A stretch of DNA of 49,324 bases from Bauldia litoralis (GTDB taxonomy: Bacteria; Pseudomonadota; Alphaproteobacteria; Rhizobiales; Kaistiaceae), in contig CAMCWB010000024.1 in NCBI GenBank assembly GCA_945882315.1, forward strand, positions 1-49,324, given 5' to 3'. The first letter of the stretch is position 1. Every line of letters begins with the position of its first letter. A program made the position numbers and the translations under genes. Shown here piece after piece: positions 7,993-16,394 of the stretch. The notes under the pieces were generated by a model that saw only the letters and a list, made by a program, of their open reading frames with translations, did not search any database and had not been told where the DNA came from.

Positions 7993-8355
7993 TCAGCGGA
8001 ATTCGTCCCAGCAGAGCCCGACTTCGCGGATTTCCAGCGTTCCCCACTCGACGGCCGGGCAGGTCTTGGCGATGTCGATCGTCTCGTCGCGCGTCGCGAC
8101 ATTGAGCATGAGGAAGCCGCCGATGATCTCCTTCGCCTCGATGAAAGGCCCGTCGATGACGGTGCTGCTGCCGGTCCCCTTGCCGAGCCGCGCGCTTCTG
8201 GCTTCCGAACCGAGCGCCTCGCCGGCCGTCAGCACGCCGCGTCTGGCGAGCCCGTCGGCATATTCCATCATGACGTCATAGCGCCGACGGCCTTCTTCGG
8301 CGGTCAGCGTCGCATTCACGTTCGGCGTCTGAAAAACGAGAAGCATGTAGGACAA
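7993..8355 (-). CDS. YciI-like DGPF-domain protein
   Basis: The protein has 120 residues and is a single YCII-related (DGPF) domain. The signature is IDGPFIEAKEIIGGF at about residues 67-81, after a start MSYMLLVF typical of the family. These small ferredoxin-like-fold proteins have a conserved His/Asp pair in YciI, but their biochemical role beside ECF42 sigma factors is not known. It is the third gene of the operon and ends 68 bases before the sigma-factor start. Confidence 0.9.
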   Translation of the reverse strand: MSYMLLVFQTPNVNATLTAEEGRRRYDVMMEYADGLARRGVLTAGEALGSEARSARLGKGTGSSTVIDGPFIEAKEIIGGFLMLNVATRDETIDIAKTCPAVEWGTLEIREVGLCWDEFR

Positions 8356-8382
8356 GCGTCACCTACGCGTTGAAGCAGGAAT

Positions 8383-8416
8383 GCGGACCGCCGGCCATTG
8401 GCGGCCGGCGGTCCGC
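8383..8416. other. perfect 14-bp intercistronic hairpin in the ECF42 operon
   Basis: Positions 8383-8396 and 8403-8416 are perfect inverse complements, with loop ATTGGC at 8397-8402. It lies between the VOC gene and the downstream DGPF gene. On the transcribed strand no run of U follows, so it looks more like an mRNA processing or stabilising stem, or a Rho-linked attenuator, than an intrinsic terminator. Confidence 0.8.
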
Positions 8417-8424
8417 GATATTAA

Positions 8425-8832
8425 TCACATCGGCTTGGAGTTTCCGACCATCCACGGCACGCCGAACTTGTCGGTAAGCATGCCGAAGCGGTGCGCCCAG
8501 AAGGTCTCTTCCATCGGCATTCTGACCTTGCCGCCAGCCGACAGCGCCTTGAAGACGCGCTCGGCCTCTTCCGGCGTCTTCGCCTCCATGGCCACCGAGA
8601 ATCCACCGAACTCCGACTGGAAATCCGGTGGCGCATCCGAAGCCATCAGCCAGGTGTCGCCAATCTTCATGCTGGCATGCATGATCTTGTCCTTCCATTC
8701 CGGCGGCATGTCCTTTTCCATCGGCGTCCCGGCATGCGGCATCATCATGTCGATCTTGCCGCCGGTAGCCGTCTCATAGAATTTCATCGCTTCGGCGCAA
8801 TTGCCCTTGAAGAAGAGATAGGCACTGATCAT
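8425..8832 (-). CDS. VOC family protein, PhnB-like
   Basis: The protein has 135 residues and begins MISAYLFFKGNCAEAMKFYE, the usual start of PhnB/3-demethylubiquinone-methyltransferase-like vicinal oxygen chelate proteins. It continues with EAKTPEEAERVFKALSAGGKVRMPMEETFWAHRFGMLTDKFGVPWMV, the second half of the paired beta-alpha-beta-beta-beta modules. It lies between the two DGPF genes of the ECF42 operon. Members of this subfamily are often catalytically uncharacterised, so no reaction is claimed. Confidence 0.9.
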   Translation of the reverse strand: MISAYLFFKGNCAEAMKFYETATGGKIDMMMPHAGTPMEKDMPPEWKDKIMHASMKIGDTWLMASDAPPDFQSEFGGFSVAMEAKTPEEAERVFKALSAGGKVRMPMEETFWAHRFGMLTDKFGVPWMVGNSKPM

Positions 8833-8890
8833 GGCTCGTTCCTTTCGGTTCGGTTCGGTTGGGTTGAGTAGAGAGGCTTTTAGGCCAGCC

Positions 8891-9301
8891 TTATTTTTCC
8901 TCGGTCATGCCCATCGCGCGGAAACGCTCGATGGTCTCGCCCTGGACGAAATCATCGAGCTCGAAGAGCTGACGGATCTCGATCTCGCCATCGTCGAAGC
9001 CGGGATTGGGGAAGCGCTTCGCCCATTCCTGGGCTTCCTCCCGCGACTGGACGTGGATGAGCGTGTAGCCGGCGATCAGTTCCTTGGTCTCGGCGAAGGG
9101 ACCGTCCGTCACGGTCTTCCGGCCGCCCTTCCAGGAAATCCGCCAACCCTTGTCACTCGGATGCAGGCCGTTGCCGTCGAGCAGCACACCCGCCTTGGCG
9201 AGTTCCTCATGATAGTCGGCCATCGCCTTGAGCAGATCCTCGCCAGGCATGATTCCGGCTTCGGATTGCGGGCTTGCCTTGACGATCATCATGAAGCGCA
9301 T
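8891..9301 (-). CDS. YciI-like DGPF-domain protein, first gene of ECF42 operon
   Basis: The protein has 136 residues, a start MRFMMIVKA and the signature TDGPFAETKELIAGY at about residues 65-79. The C-terminal stretch FDDGEIEIRQLFELDDF is the form usually annotated as a DGPF domain protein with a glyoxalase-like partner. The start follows GAGGAGAT. It is the promoter-proximal gene of the set DGPF, VOC, DGPF, ECF42. Only the signature and fold are shared with the second DGPF protein, so the pair is an old duplication or independent recruitment. Confidence 0.9.
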   Translation of the reverse strand: MRFMMIVKASPQSEAGIMPGEDLLKAMADYHEELAKAGVLLDGNGLHPSDKGWRISWKGGRKTVTDGPFAETKELIAGYTLIHVQSREEAQEWAKRFPNPGFDDGEIEIRQLFELDDFVQGETIERFRAMGMTEEK

Positions 9302-9349
9302 GGGCTATCTCCTCTGGCCGGAAGCGAACAGTTCTCCCGCTCTGTCCAC

Positions 9350-9378
9350 ACGACGAACGGCGTCGGCAGGATTCGACA
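9350..9378 (-). promoter_or_regulatory. candidate ECF42 autoregulated promoter
   Basis: Reading the minus strand, TGTCGA lies at 9378-9373 and CGTCGT at 9355-9350, with a 17-base spacer. I recall the ECF42 target motif as TGTCGA in the -35 region and a CGA/TC-type -10 element, so this is a close match in the expected place. It lies about 50 bases upstream of the first DGPF start, which leaves room for a short leader with the ribosome binding site. Confidence 0.65.
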
Positions 9379-9431
9379 CCAGCAATGAAATTATTTTGTG
9401 ATGGCTTCAAAAAACTGCGGAAACCGCGATT

Positions 9432-10661
9432 TCAGGCCGATCCGGCATAGGTCCCGGCGGTCTGCGGGAACAGCGATTTGACGATCTTGAACTTCGAGAT
9501 GTCGGCCGTCGCGTCCATGTGCAGGAAGATGCCGGCGTCGCGCCACAGCTTCTCGACGCCGAAATCGAGCATCATCCCGTTGCCGCCATGCAGTTCGACC
9601 GCATGCTGGGCGACCTTCATGATCTCCTCTGAGGCAAAGACCTTGACCATGTTGCAGAGCATGTCGGCGTCGGGGGAACCGGCGTCGACGGCCTGCGAGG
9701 CGCGTTCGAGGAGCGCCCGCACCGCCTCGAGCCGCGTCGCCATGTCGGCAAGCCGGATCGCGACCGCCTGGTGCTTGATCAGGATCGCACCACCCTGGAC
9801 GTAGTTCTGGACATAGTCGGAAGTGACCTCGAAGGCCCGCACGCCAACGCCGAGATTCTTCGCCGCCTGCATGATCTTGCCGGGCCGGAAATAGACCGCG
9901 GCCTGCGTCAGGGCATTGCCCTCCGCGAGGAGATGGTCGTCGGGCAGGAACATATCCTCGAAGACCAGTTCGCCATTGTTCATGAACCGGCAGCCGAGCG
10001 TCTCGTTGCAGCGCGCCACGGTGAGGCCGGGCGTCTGGCGCGGCACCAGGAAGGACGACGTGCCCTGAAGCATGCCAACGGAGTGATTGGTGTTGGCGTA
10101 GACGACGTAGAGCCCGGCATCGTAGCCGTTCGAGATGAACTGCTTGCGGCCGTTGATGACCCAGCCGTCGCGCTGCCGGACGGCGCGTGTCTGCATCGCG
10201 GCTTCCGGCACGTTGTAGGGCAGCCAGCGGTCCGACGCGCCGCGCGGCTCGGTCAGGCAATGCGCCAGCAGGAATTGCGGGTCTTCGAGGAGCCGCGCGA
10301 ACCATTTCTCCTGCAGATGCCTCGGCGCGAGATTGCGGAGCAACATCGCGACCTTCCAGTTCTGCACGAGCTTGTCGGCAAGGCCGGAATCGCCGCGGGC
10401 GATCTCCTCGGCGATCAGCGCGAAGGTCTGGACCTCGGTGGCGGGATCGAATTCGACGCCGCCGAAATCTGGCGGCACGCCGAGCGTCCGGATGCCGACT
10501 TCTTCGGCCTTTTGAAGGATCATCTCCGGAAGCCGCGCCTGTGGGTCCATCAGCCATTCGCGCCGCCAGTCGGAGCGGATGAAGGGGATGACGACGTCGT
10601 CCACGAAATCGCGGCAGCTCTGCCGCATCAGGCGCTGTTCGTCGGTGAGATCGGCGCGCAT
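9432..10661 (-). CDS. acyl-CoA dehydrogenase family protein, atypical
   Basis: This 409-residue flavoprotein has the N-terminal, middle and C-terminal acyl-CoA dehydrogenase domains. Visible landmarks are LLAHCLTEPRGASD (usual A.TEP..GSD), the middle beta-domain GWVINGRKQFISNG, and AVELHGGNGMMLDFGVEKLWRDA (usual Q.HGG.GY....VER..RDA). At the site where most members have the catalytic Glu of YEGTSEI, this one reads HMDATADI, with Asp383. The usual Tyr..Arg..FG motif in the C-terminal domain is also replaced by YVQNYVQGG. It starts behind GGGAGGAAAC. The electron acceptor would be ETF if it is active. Confidence 0.88.
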   Translation of the reverse strand: MRADLTDEQRLMRQSCRDFVDDVVIPFIRSDWRREWLMDPQARLPEMILQKAEEVGIRTLGVPPDFGGVEFDPATEVQTFALIAEEIARGDSGLADKLVQNWKVAMLLRNLAPRHLQEKWFARLLEDPQFLLAHCLTEPRGASDRWLPYNVPEAAMQTRAVRQRDGWVINGRKQFISNGYDAGLYVVYANTNHSVGMLQGTSSFLVPRQTPGLTVARCNETLGCRFMNNGELVFEDMFLPDDHLLAEGNALTQAAVYFRPGKIMQAAKNLGVGVRAFEVTSDYVQNYVQGGAILIKHQAVAIRLADMATRLEAVRALLERASQAVDAGSPDADMLCNMVKVFASEEIMKVAQHAVELHGGNGMMLDFGVEKLWRDAGIFLHMDATADISKFKIVKSLFPQTAGTYAGSA

Positions 10662-10752
10662 GTTTCCTCCCGGATTCAGGTTCTCCCGGGAGGCAGTCTA
10701 GCGGCTCAACCGGAGCGGGGCAGCCTGCGGCCACCGCACTTTGTCGCGAGCC

Positions 10753-11025
10753 TCAGCGCTTGATGAAGAAATAGTCCGGCCGGTTCGCCCAGCGGCCGTC
10801 ATAGTAAAGCATCGTCTCGACCTTGCCGGTCCGCGGGCAGGACACGTAGCGCGATGCGATGAAGACGCCGGAAAGCGGCGGATTGATCGGCACCAGCACG
10901 TCCTTGTGCGGCGGGAAATGTGCCGGGCTGACGACGACGCGCTTGGTCGGCTTGGCATCGGCGTTGGCCGAAAGCGCGATCATGGCAGCGGCGGCCAGGG
11001 AAATTGCGGCGGTCTGGCGGAGCAT
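10753..11025 (-). CDS. small secreted protein of unknown function
   Basis: I place the start at ATG 11023-11025, behind GGAGG, rather than further upstream. This gives 90 residues with a clear signal peptide (MLRQTAAISLAAAAMIALSANADA, cleavage after Ala24 or so) and a mature part of about 66 residues that contains PPLSGVFIASRYVSCP, a single Cys63 and DGRWANRPDYFFIKR at the end. I do not recognise the family. It is transcribed away from the ABC-F gene. Confidence 0.65.
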   Translation of the reverse strand: MLRQTAAISLAAAAMIALSANADAKPTKRVVVSPAHFPPHKDVLVPINPPLSGVFIASRYVSCPRTGKVETMLYYDGRWANRPDYFFIKR

Positions 11026-11188
11026 TGACGCCTCCAAGGTTAGTCGTCCCAGGGGCCTATCTAGCGCTTCCAAGGCTACCCGGCGCCCATCGCAGGCGCC
11101 CGCATCGCAACATTTTCGCGACAAAGTTAAGAAACGCGGCCCGCAACGCCTTGCCAGCCGGGCGCCTTCGGGCCAAAACCCGCCCGAC

Positions 11189-13072
11189 ATGCTTCACATC
11201 ATCGACCTCACCTACCGGATCGGCGACCGCGGCCTGATCGACCACGCCAGCCTCGCCCTCCCCGACGGCGCCAAGGCTGGGCTCGTCGGGCGGAACGGTG
11301 CCGGCAAATCAACCCTCTTCCGCCTCATCACCGGCGAGATCGGCGGCGAGACCGGCTCGGTCGGCGTGCCGCGGAACGCCCGCATCGGTCAGGTTGCGCA
11401 GGAAGCGCCCGCCGGCGAGGAAACGCTGATCGAGGTCGTGCTTGCGGCCGACACGGAGCGCGCCGCGCTTCTCGCCGAAGCCGAGACCGCGACCGATCCG
11501 CACCGCATCGCCGACATCCACATGCGGCTTGCCGACATCGAGGCGCATTCGGCGGAGGCGCGGGCCGCCTCGATCCTCGCCGGCCTCGGCTTCGACGCCG
11601 ATGCGCAACGGCGGCCCTGCTCGTCCTTCTCGGGCGGCTGGCGCATGCGCGTCGCGCTTGCTGCCGTGCTCTTCACCGAGCCCGACCTTCTCCTCCTCGA
11701 CGAGCCGACCAACTATCTCGACCTCGAAGGCACGCTCTGGCTCGAGGCCTACCTGACGCGCTATCCGCGCACCGTGCTGGTCATCAGCCACGACCGCGAC
11801 CTCCTCAACCGCGCCGTCGACACGATCATCCATCTCGACCAGGGCAAGCTGACGCTCTACCGCGGCGGCTACGATTCCTTCGAACGCCAGCGCCGCGAGC
11901 GACAGGCCCTGCTTGCAGGCCACATCCGCAAGCAGGAAGAGCAGCGCAAGCACATGCAGGACTTCGTCGACCGCTTCCGCGCCAAGGCCTCCAAGGCCCG
12001 CCAGGCGCAGTCGCGGCTGAAGGCGCTGGCGCGGCTCGAGCCGATCGCCGCGCTCGTCGACGAGTCGGTGATGCCCTTCAATTTCCCGGATCCGGCCAAG
12101 CCGCTGGCGCCGCCGATCATCTCGATGGAAGGCGTCAATATCGGCTACGAGCCAGGCACCAATATCCTGACCAAGCTCAGCCTGCGCATCGACGACGACG
12201 ACCGCATCGGCCTCCTCGGCTCGAACGGCAACGGAAAGTCGACCTTCGCCAAGCTGATCGCCGGCCGCCTGCCGCCTTTCTCGGGGAGTTTCCGGCGCGA
12301 CCCGCGCATGCAGGTCGCCTATTTCGCGCAGCACCAGCTCGACGAGCTGAACCCGGCGCGCTCCGCCTACGACCATGTCCGCGACCTGATGCCGGATGTG
12401 CCGGAATCCAAAGTCCGCGCCCGCGTCGGCTCGATGGGCTTCCAGCGCGCCAAGATGGATACGCCGGCAAAGGACCTGTCGGGCGGCGAGAAGGCGCGGC
12501 TCCTGATGGGGCTCGCTACCTTCGGCGGCGCCAATCTCCTGATCCTCGACGAGCCCACCAACCATCTCGACATCGACAGCCGCGAGGCGCTCGTCCGGGC
12601 GCTCGCCGAATTCTCCGGCGCGGTCATCCTGATCAGCCATGACCGCCATCTCGTCGAAGCCTCGGTCGACCGCCTGTGGCTCGTCGCTGGCGGCACTGTG
12701 CGGCCCTATGACGGCGACCTCGACGAATATCGCCGCTCGGTCCTCGACAGCCGCTCGTCGGGCGGCGGCGGCGGTTCCGGCAGCAAGGCGAACCAGTCGC
12801 CCGACCAGCAGCGTCGCAAGGAATCCGCACAGAAACGCGCCGACGCGGCGCCGCTTCGCCGGCGTATCCGCGAGATCGAAAACCGCATGGAAAAGGCGCA
12901 GAAGGAGATTGCCGAGCTCGACGAGAAGCTCGCCAATCCGAAACTCTATGCCCGCAACTCGACCGACGCGGCGTTCCTCGGCAAGGCCCGCGCCGACGCC
13001 GCCCGCAAACTCGCTACCGCCGAGGAAGACTGGCTGTCGGCCAACGCCGATTACGAGCAGTTAGCCGGCTAA
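11189..13072 (+). CDS. ABC-F family ATP-binding protein, YheS/Uup-like
   Basis: The open frame extends upstream, but homology begins at ATG 11189, giving 627 residues. There are two ABC domains without membrane segments. The first has Walker A GRNGAGKST (about 36-44), signature SGGWRMR and Walker B LLLLDEPTNYLDLEG. The second has GSNGNGKSTF, LSGGEKARL and LLILDEPTNHLDID. The linker of about 75 residues between them and a charged C-terminal coiled coil (RIREIENRMEKAQKEIAELDEKL) are typical of ribosome-associated ABC-F translation factors. A Gly/Ser-rich hinge (GGGGGSGSK) precedes the coiled coil. The SGGWRMR form points to the YheS branch. Confidence 0.9.
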   Translation: MLHIIDLTYRIGDRGLIDHASLALPDGAKAGLVGRNGAGKSTLFRLITGEIGGETGSVGVPRNARIGQVAQEAPAGEETLIEVVLAADTERAALLAEAETATDPHRIADIHMRLADIEAHSAEARAASILAGLGFDADAQRRPCSSFSGGWRMRVALAAVLFTEPDLLLLDEPTNYLDLEGTLWLEAYLTRYPRTVLVISHDRDLLNRAVDTIIHLDQGKLTLYRGGYDSFERQRRERQALLAGHIRKQEEQRKHMQDFVDRFRAKASKARQAQSRLKALARLEPIAALVDESVMPFNFPDPAKPLAPPIISMEGVNIGYEPGTNILTKLSLRIDDDDRIGLLGSNGNGKSTFAKLIAGRLPPFSGSFRRDPRMQVAYFAQHQLDELNPARSAYDHVRDLMPDVPESKVRARVGSMGFQRAKMDTPAKDLSGGEKARLLMGLATFGGANLLILDEPTNHLDIDSREALVRALAEFSGAVILISHDRHLVEASVDRLWLVAGGTVRPYDGDLDEYRRSVLDSRSSGGGGGSGSKANQSPDQQRRKESAQKRADAAPLRRRIREIENRMEKAQKEIAELDEKLANPKLYARNSTDAAFLGKARADAARKLATAEEDWLSANADYEQLAG

Positions 13073-13073
13073 T

Positions 13074-13523
13074 TTAGGCTTTCTTTTCCCAGCGGCCGCG
13101 GTCGTTCTGCTGCCAATAGGTCGCCTCATGGCCGGCGGCCTTGACCACCTTCCATTTCGCCCGCGCCTGCTCGACCGATTCAACTTCATTGCCGTCGAAG
13201 AGGATGACGATCCGCTGATACGGACTGAAATCCTCGACGTCGGTACCGTCGGCGAGGAAGCGCACCTGGGCGCCGTTCGGGTTGTCGTCGCCCGTCGTCA
13301 GGAACACCGGCTGCTCGCCCGGACGCCCGTCCTTGGTCGTGCCATGCGGCAGGAAGGTGTCGTCGCGATAGGTCCACAAATGCGCATCGAGCGCTTCCAG
13401 GCGTTCGTCGGCGGCGACCTGCACGACGGCCTTCCAGCCGCGTTCGATGCAGCGTTCGAGGAGATCAGGCAGCACGCGCTCCAGCGGCAGGCGGTCGAGA
13501 TGATAGAATAGCACCTCCGTCAC
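13074..13523 (-). CDS. holC: DNA polymerase III chi subunit
   Basis: The 149-residue product starts with GTG behind GGGGAGG. MTEVLFYHLDRLPLERVLPDLLERCIERGWK and the later DALDAHLWTYRDDTFLPHG-like segment (residues about 44-60) are hallmarks of HolC, which links the clamp loader to single-strand binding protein. PVFLTTGDDNPNGA and FDGNEVESVEQARAKWK complete the Rossmann-like domain. It is convergent with the ABC-F gene (1-base gap) and lies 24 bases downstream of pepA, an association seen in many proteobacteria. Confidence 0.92.
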   Translation of the reverse strand: MTEVLFYHLDRLPLERVLPDLLERCIERGWKAVVQVAADERLEALDAHLWTYRDDTFLPHGTTKDGRPGEQPVFLTTGDDNPNGAQVRFLADGTDVEDFSPYQRIVILFDGNEVESVEQARAKWKVVKAAGHEATYWQQNDRGRWEKKA

Positions 13524-13547
13524 GCGTCGCCTCCCCTCGCTTTGCCG

Positions 13548-15038
13548 CTAGCCTTCGTAGCCGTCGGCCACCAGCCGGTCGAGAAGGCGGACGCCCCAGC
13601 CTGACGACCAGGCGCGATTGGTCTCCGTCTGCGGCGACTCCAGCGCCACGCCCGCGATGTCGAGATGCGCCCAGGGCGTGTCGCCCACGAAGCGCCGGAT
13701 GAACTGCGCGGCGGTGATCGATCCCGCCCAGCGCCCGCCGGCGTTCTTCACGTCGGCAAAGCGCGAATCCATCAGCTTGTCGTAGTCGGCCGAAAGCGGC
13801 ATCCGCCAGACCAGTTCGCCGGTCGCGTCGCCGGCGACGCGCAGCTTCTCGGCAAGCGCATCGTCCGAAGCGAAAAGTCCGGCCTGCTGGTGGCCGAGCG
13901 CGACGATGATCGCGCCGGTCAGCGTCGCGAGGTCGATGATGAATTTCGGCTTGAAGCGGTTCTCCGTGTAGTGGATCGCGTCGGCAAGCACGAGCCTGCC
14001 CTCGGCATCGGTGTTGACGATCTCGATGGTGCGTCCCGACAGCGCCGTGACGATGTCGCCCGGCCGCTGCGCATTGCCGTCGACCATGTTCTCGACGATA
14101 CCGATCACGCCGACGGCGTTGACCTTCGCCTTTCGCCCGGCAAGGGCGCGCATCAGGCCGGTGACGGTCGCCGCACCCGCCATGTCGCCCTTCATGTCCT
14201 CCATGCCGCCGGCCGGCTTAATCGAGATGCCGCCTGAATCGAAGACGACGCCCTTGCCGATGAAGGCGACCGGATTGTCTTTAGCCTTGCCGCCCTTCCA
14301 CTGCATGACGACGAGGCGCGCCGGCCGGCTCGATCCCTGCGCGACGCCGAGCAGGGCGCGCATGCCGAGCTTCGCCAGCCGCTTCTCGTCGAAGATTTCG
14401 ACCGCGACGCCCAACGATTTGAGGCTTGCCGCCTCCTTCGCAAACTCGACCGGGCCGAGCACATTCGGCGGCTCGTGGATGAGGTCGCGCGCCATCACCA
14501 CGCCCTCGGCAACCGCCAGCGAGCGCGCCCAGGCGGCTTTTGCCTTACCCGGATCCTCGACGAGGATGGTGATCTCCGCCGGCGGCTTCTTGGAGCTGCC
14601 GCCGCCCTTGGTCGGGCCGTATTTGTCGAAGGAATAGGACCGGAGCGCCGCGCCGAGGGCGAAGCTTGCCGCGGCATCGGCGTCGAGCCCCGCGTCGTCC
14701 GGGCGCTCCAGAAGCACCGTGCCCGCCGAGCCCCGCGCCAGCGTGCCGGCCGCGACGCCGCCGAGCCGCACCCAGTCCTGCTCCTTCATCTCGGCCGGAT
14801 TGCCCATGCCGATCACGACCACCCGGTCGAAATCCGACCCGCCCGGCGCCAGGATATCGAGCGTCCGCATCGGCTTGGCGGAGAAATCGGCGACGGAGGC
14901 AGCCTTCTTCACGAGAGCATCGAGACCGAGCTCGCGTGCCCGTTTCCCGAATTTCAGGCCCTCCCCGGCAACCGCGATCAATGTGCCTTTCGGCGCCTTG
15001 CCGGCCCTGGCAAAGGCAATCTTGGAGATTTCGGTCAT
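13548..15038 (-). CDS. pepA: leucyl aminopeptidase (cytosol aminopeptidase, M17)
   Basis: The 496-residue protein has the N-terminal M17 domain and the C-terminal catalytic domain with the two-metal site. GKGVVFDSGGISIKPAGGMEDMKGDMAGA carries the metal-binding Lys and Asp residues, and NTDAEGRLVLADA is the family signature with metal-binding Asp and Glu and the catalytic Arg. It removes N-terminal residues from peptides in the cytoplasm; in E. coli the homologue also binds DNA. It is divergent from lptF and precedes holC. Confidence 0.95.
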   Translation of the reverse strand: MTEISKIAFARAGKAPKGTLIAVAGEGLKFGKRARELGLDALVKKAASVADFSAKPMRTLDILAPGGSDFDRVVVIGMGNPAEMKEQDWVRLGGVAAGTLARGSAGTVLLERPDDAGLDADAAASFALGAALRSYSFDKYGPTKGGGSSKKPPAEITILVEDPGKAKAAWARSLAVAEGVVMARDLIHEPPNVLGPVEFAKEAASLKSLGVAVEIFDEKRLAKLGMRALLGVAQGSSRPARLVVMQWKGGKAKDNPVAFIGKGVVFDSGGISIKPAGGMEDMKGDMAGAATVTGLMRALAGRKAKVNAVGVIGIVENMVDGNAQRPGDIVTALSGRTIEIVNTDAEGRLVLADAIHYTENRFKPKFIIDLATLTGAIIVALGHQQAGLFASDDALAEKLRVAGDATGELVWRMPLSADYDKLMDSRFADVKNAGGRWAGSITAAQFIRRFVGDTPWAHLDIAGVALESPQTETNRAWSSGWGVRLLDRLVADGYEG

Positions 15039-15146
15039 GATCGTCTCGGATGGGAAAGGGATTCAGAGCAGCGCTTTCGTCACCTAGTCCCGCCGAATGA
15101 GGCAATGCAAGGGCCCGGGAACAATCGCGGCTAAGGAATTCGTGTG

Positions 15147-15174
15147 TTGCGCCGCGCCGCGATCCCATCATAAT
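15147..15174 (+). promoter_or_regulatory. candidate sigma70-type promoter of the lptFGD genes
   Basis: TTGCGC at 15147-15152 and CATAAT at 15169-15174 are 16 bases apart and lie 30 bases upstream of the lptF start in the pepA-lptF divergent region. The boxes resemble the alphaproteobacterial housekeeping consensus. Confidence 0.45.
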
Positions 15175-15203
15175 TACGCCCGGCGAAATGCCGATGGACC
15201 TGC

Positions 15204-16388
15204 ATGAATCTCCTAGAGAGCTACATTTTCAAGAGGATGGTTGGAGGATTCATCCTCAGCCTCGTCACGCTCTCGATGACGGTCTGGATGACGCAGGCGC
15301 TGCGTGAATTCGACCTCGTCACCGGCCAGGGCCAGTCGATCGGCACCTTCTTCAAGCTCACCCTGCTGCTTTTGCCCGGCCTCGTCACGATCGTCAGCCC
15401 GATCGCCCTCCTGATCGGCGTCATCTACACTTTCACGCTCCTCAACAACGATTCGGAGCTGGTCGTCATCAACGCCAGCGGCGCCCCGCAGAAGACGCTC
15501 CTGAAGCCGGTCCTTTTGCTGGGCCTCGTCGCGGCCCTCTTCACCGCCAGCATGACGCTCTATTTTACGCCGCTGTCGCTGCGGCTGTGGCGGACGATGA
15601 TCACCGAGGTCCGCGCCGACATCGTCACAACGATCCTGCGCGAAGGCGAATTCATGCAGATCTCGGAAGGCCTCACCTTCCACCTGCGCAGCCGGCGGGC
15701 GGACGGCACGCTCGAAGGGATATTCGTTTCCGACGACAGTTTGCCCGAATCCACCGTCACCTATCTCGCCGAGAACGGCATCATCCTCGATAACCCGGTC
15801 GGCACCTTCCTCATCATGCGCGACGGCACGATTCAGACGCGCAACAAGGCCGATGGCGCGATCTCGATGATCGCCTTCACCTCCTATGCCTTCGATCTCT
15901 CGACCTTCGCCAGCCGGTCGAAGGTGCGGCCCTTCAAGCCGAGCGAGCGCGAGACGACCTATCTGGTGGCCCCGAGCCCGGAGGACCGCCAGTATCAGCG
16001 CTATCCCGAATCCTTTGCCGCCGAGTTGCACAACCGGCTCTCGGCGCCGTTCTACGCCTTCGTCTTCGCCATCATCCCGCTGGCATACATGAATCAGGCC
16101 CAGTCGACCCGGAACGGGCGCGGCTATGTCGTCGCCGCCGCGGTCAGCCTCGCCTTCGTCGTCCGCATGCTCGGCTATTATCTCGGCACCATCGCGGAGT
16201 TTAACGCCCTGATCATCCCGCTCCTCTATTTGTTGCCGATCGGCGTGACCGCCGCCGCCGCGGTCCTGGTCCTGCGCGGCGGGCAGTTGAGCGTGTCGGA
16301 ACGTGCGGTGATGTTCTTCGATTCGGTATTCGACCGCCTCGGCGGGCTGGTCCGCCCGCCCGCGCGGCAAACCGACAATGCGAGTTAG
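15204..16388 (+). CDS. lptF: LPS export ABC transporter permease LptF
   Basis: The 394-residue protein is a YjgP/YjgQ family permease. The start MNLLESYIFKRMVGGFILSLVTLSMTVWMTQALREFDLVTGQG includes the first membrane helix. Two more helices lie near residues 50-120, a periplasmic jellyroll-like domain follows (about 130-260, TFHLRSRRADGTLEGIFVSD) and three helices lie near the end (about 275-365). With LptG and the LptB ATPase it extracts LPS from the inner membrane. It is first in an lptF-lptG-lptD operon, with 6 bases to lptG. Confidence 0.95.
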   Translation: MNLLESYIFKRMVGGFILSLVTLSMTVWMTQALREFDLVTGQGQSIGTFFKLTLLLLPGLVTIVSPIALLIGVIYTFTLLNNDSELVVINASGAPQKTLLKPVLLLGLVAALFTASMTLYFTPLSLRLWRTMITEVRADIVTTILREGEFMQISEGLTFHLRSRRADGTLEGIFVSDDSLPESTVTYLAENGIILDNPVGTFLIMRDGTIQTRNKADGAISMIAFTSYAFDLSTFASRSKVRPFKPSERETTYLVAPSPEDRQYQRYPESFAAELHNRLSAPFYAFVFAIIPLAYMNQAQSTRNGRGYVVAAAVSLAFVVRMLGYYLGTIAEFNALIIPLLYLLPIGVTAAAAVLVLRGGQLSVSERAVMFFDSVFDRLGGLVRPPARQTDNAS

Positions 16389-16394
16389 CCGACC

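Noticed and set aside
11309-12649. 446-residue open frame opposite the ABC-F gene
   Set aside because: The plus strand has complete Walker and signature motifs there; the antisense frame has none.
15213-16370. 385-residue open frame opposite lptF
   Set aside because: It is an Arg/Asp/Glu-rich antisense shadow of membrane-protein codons.
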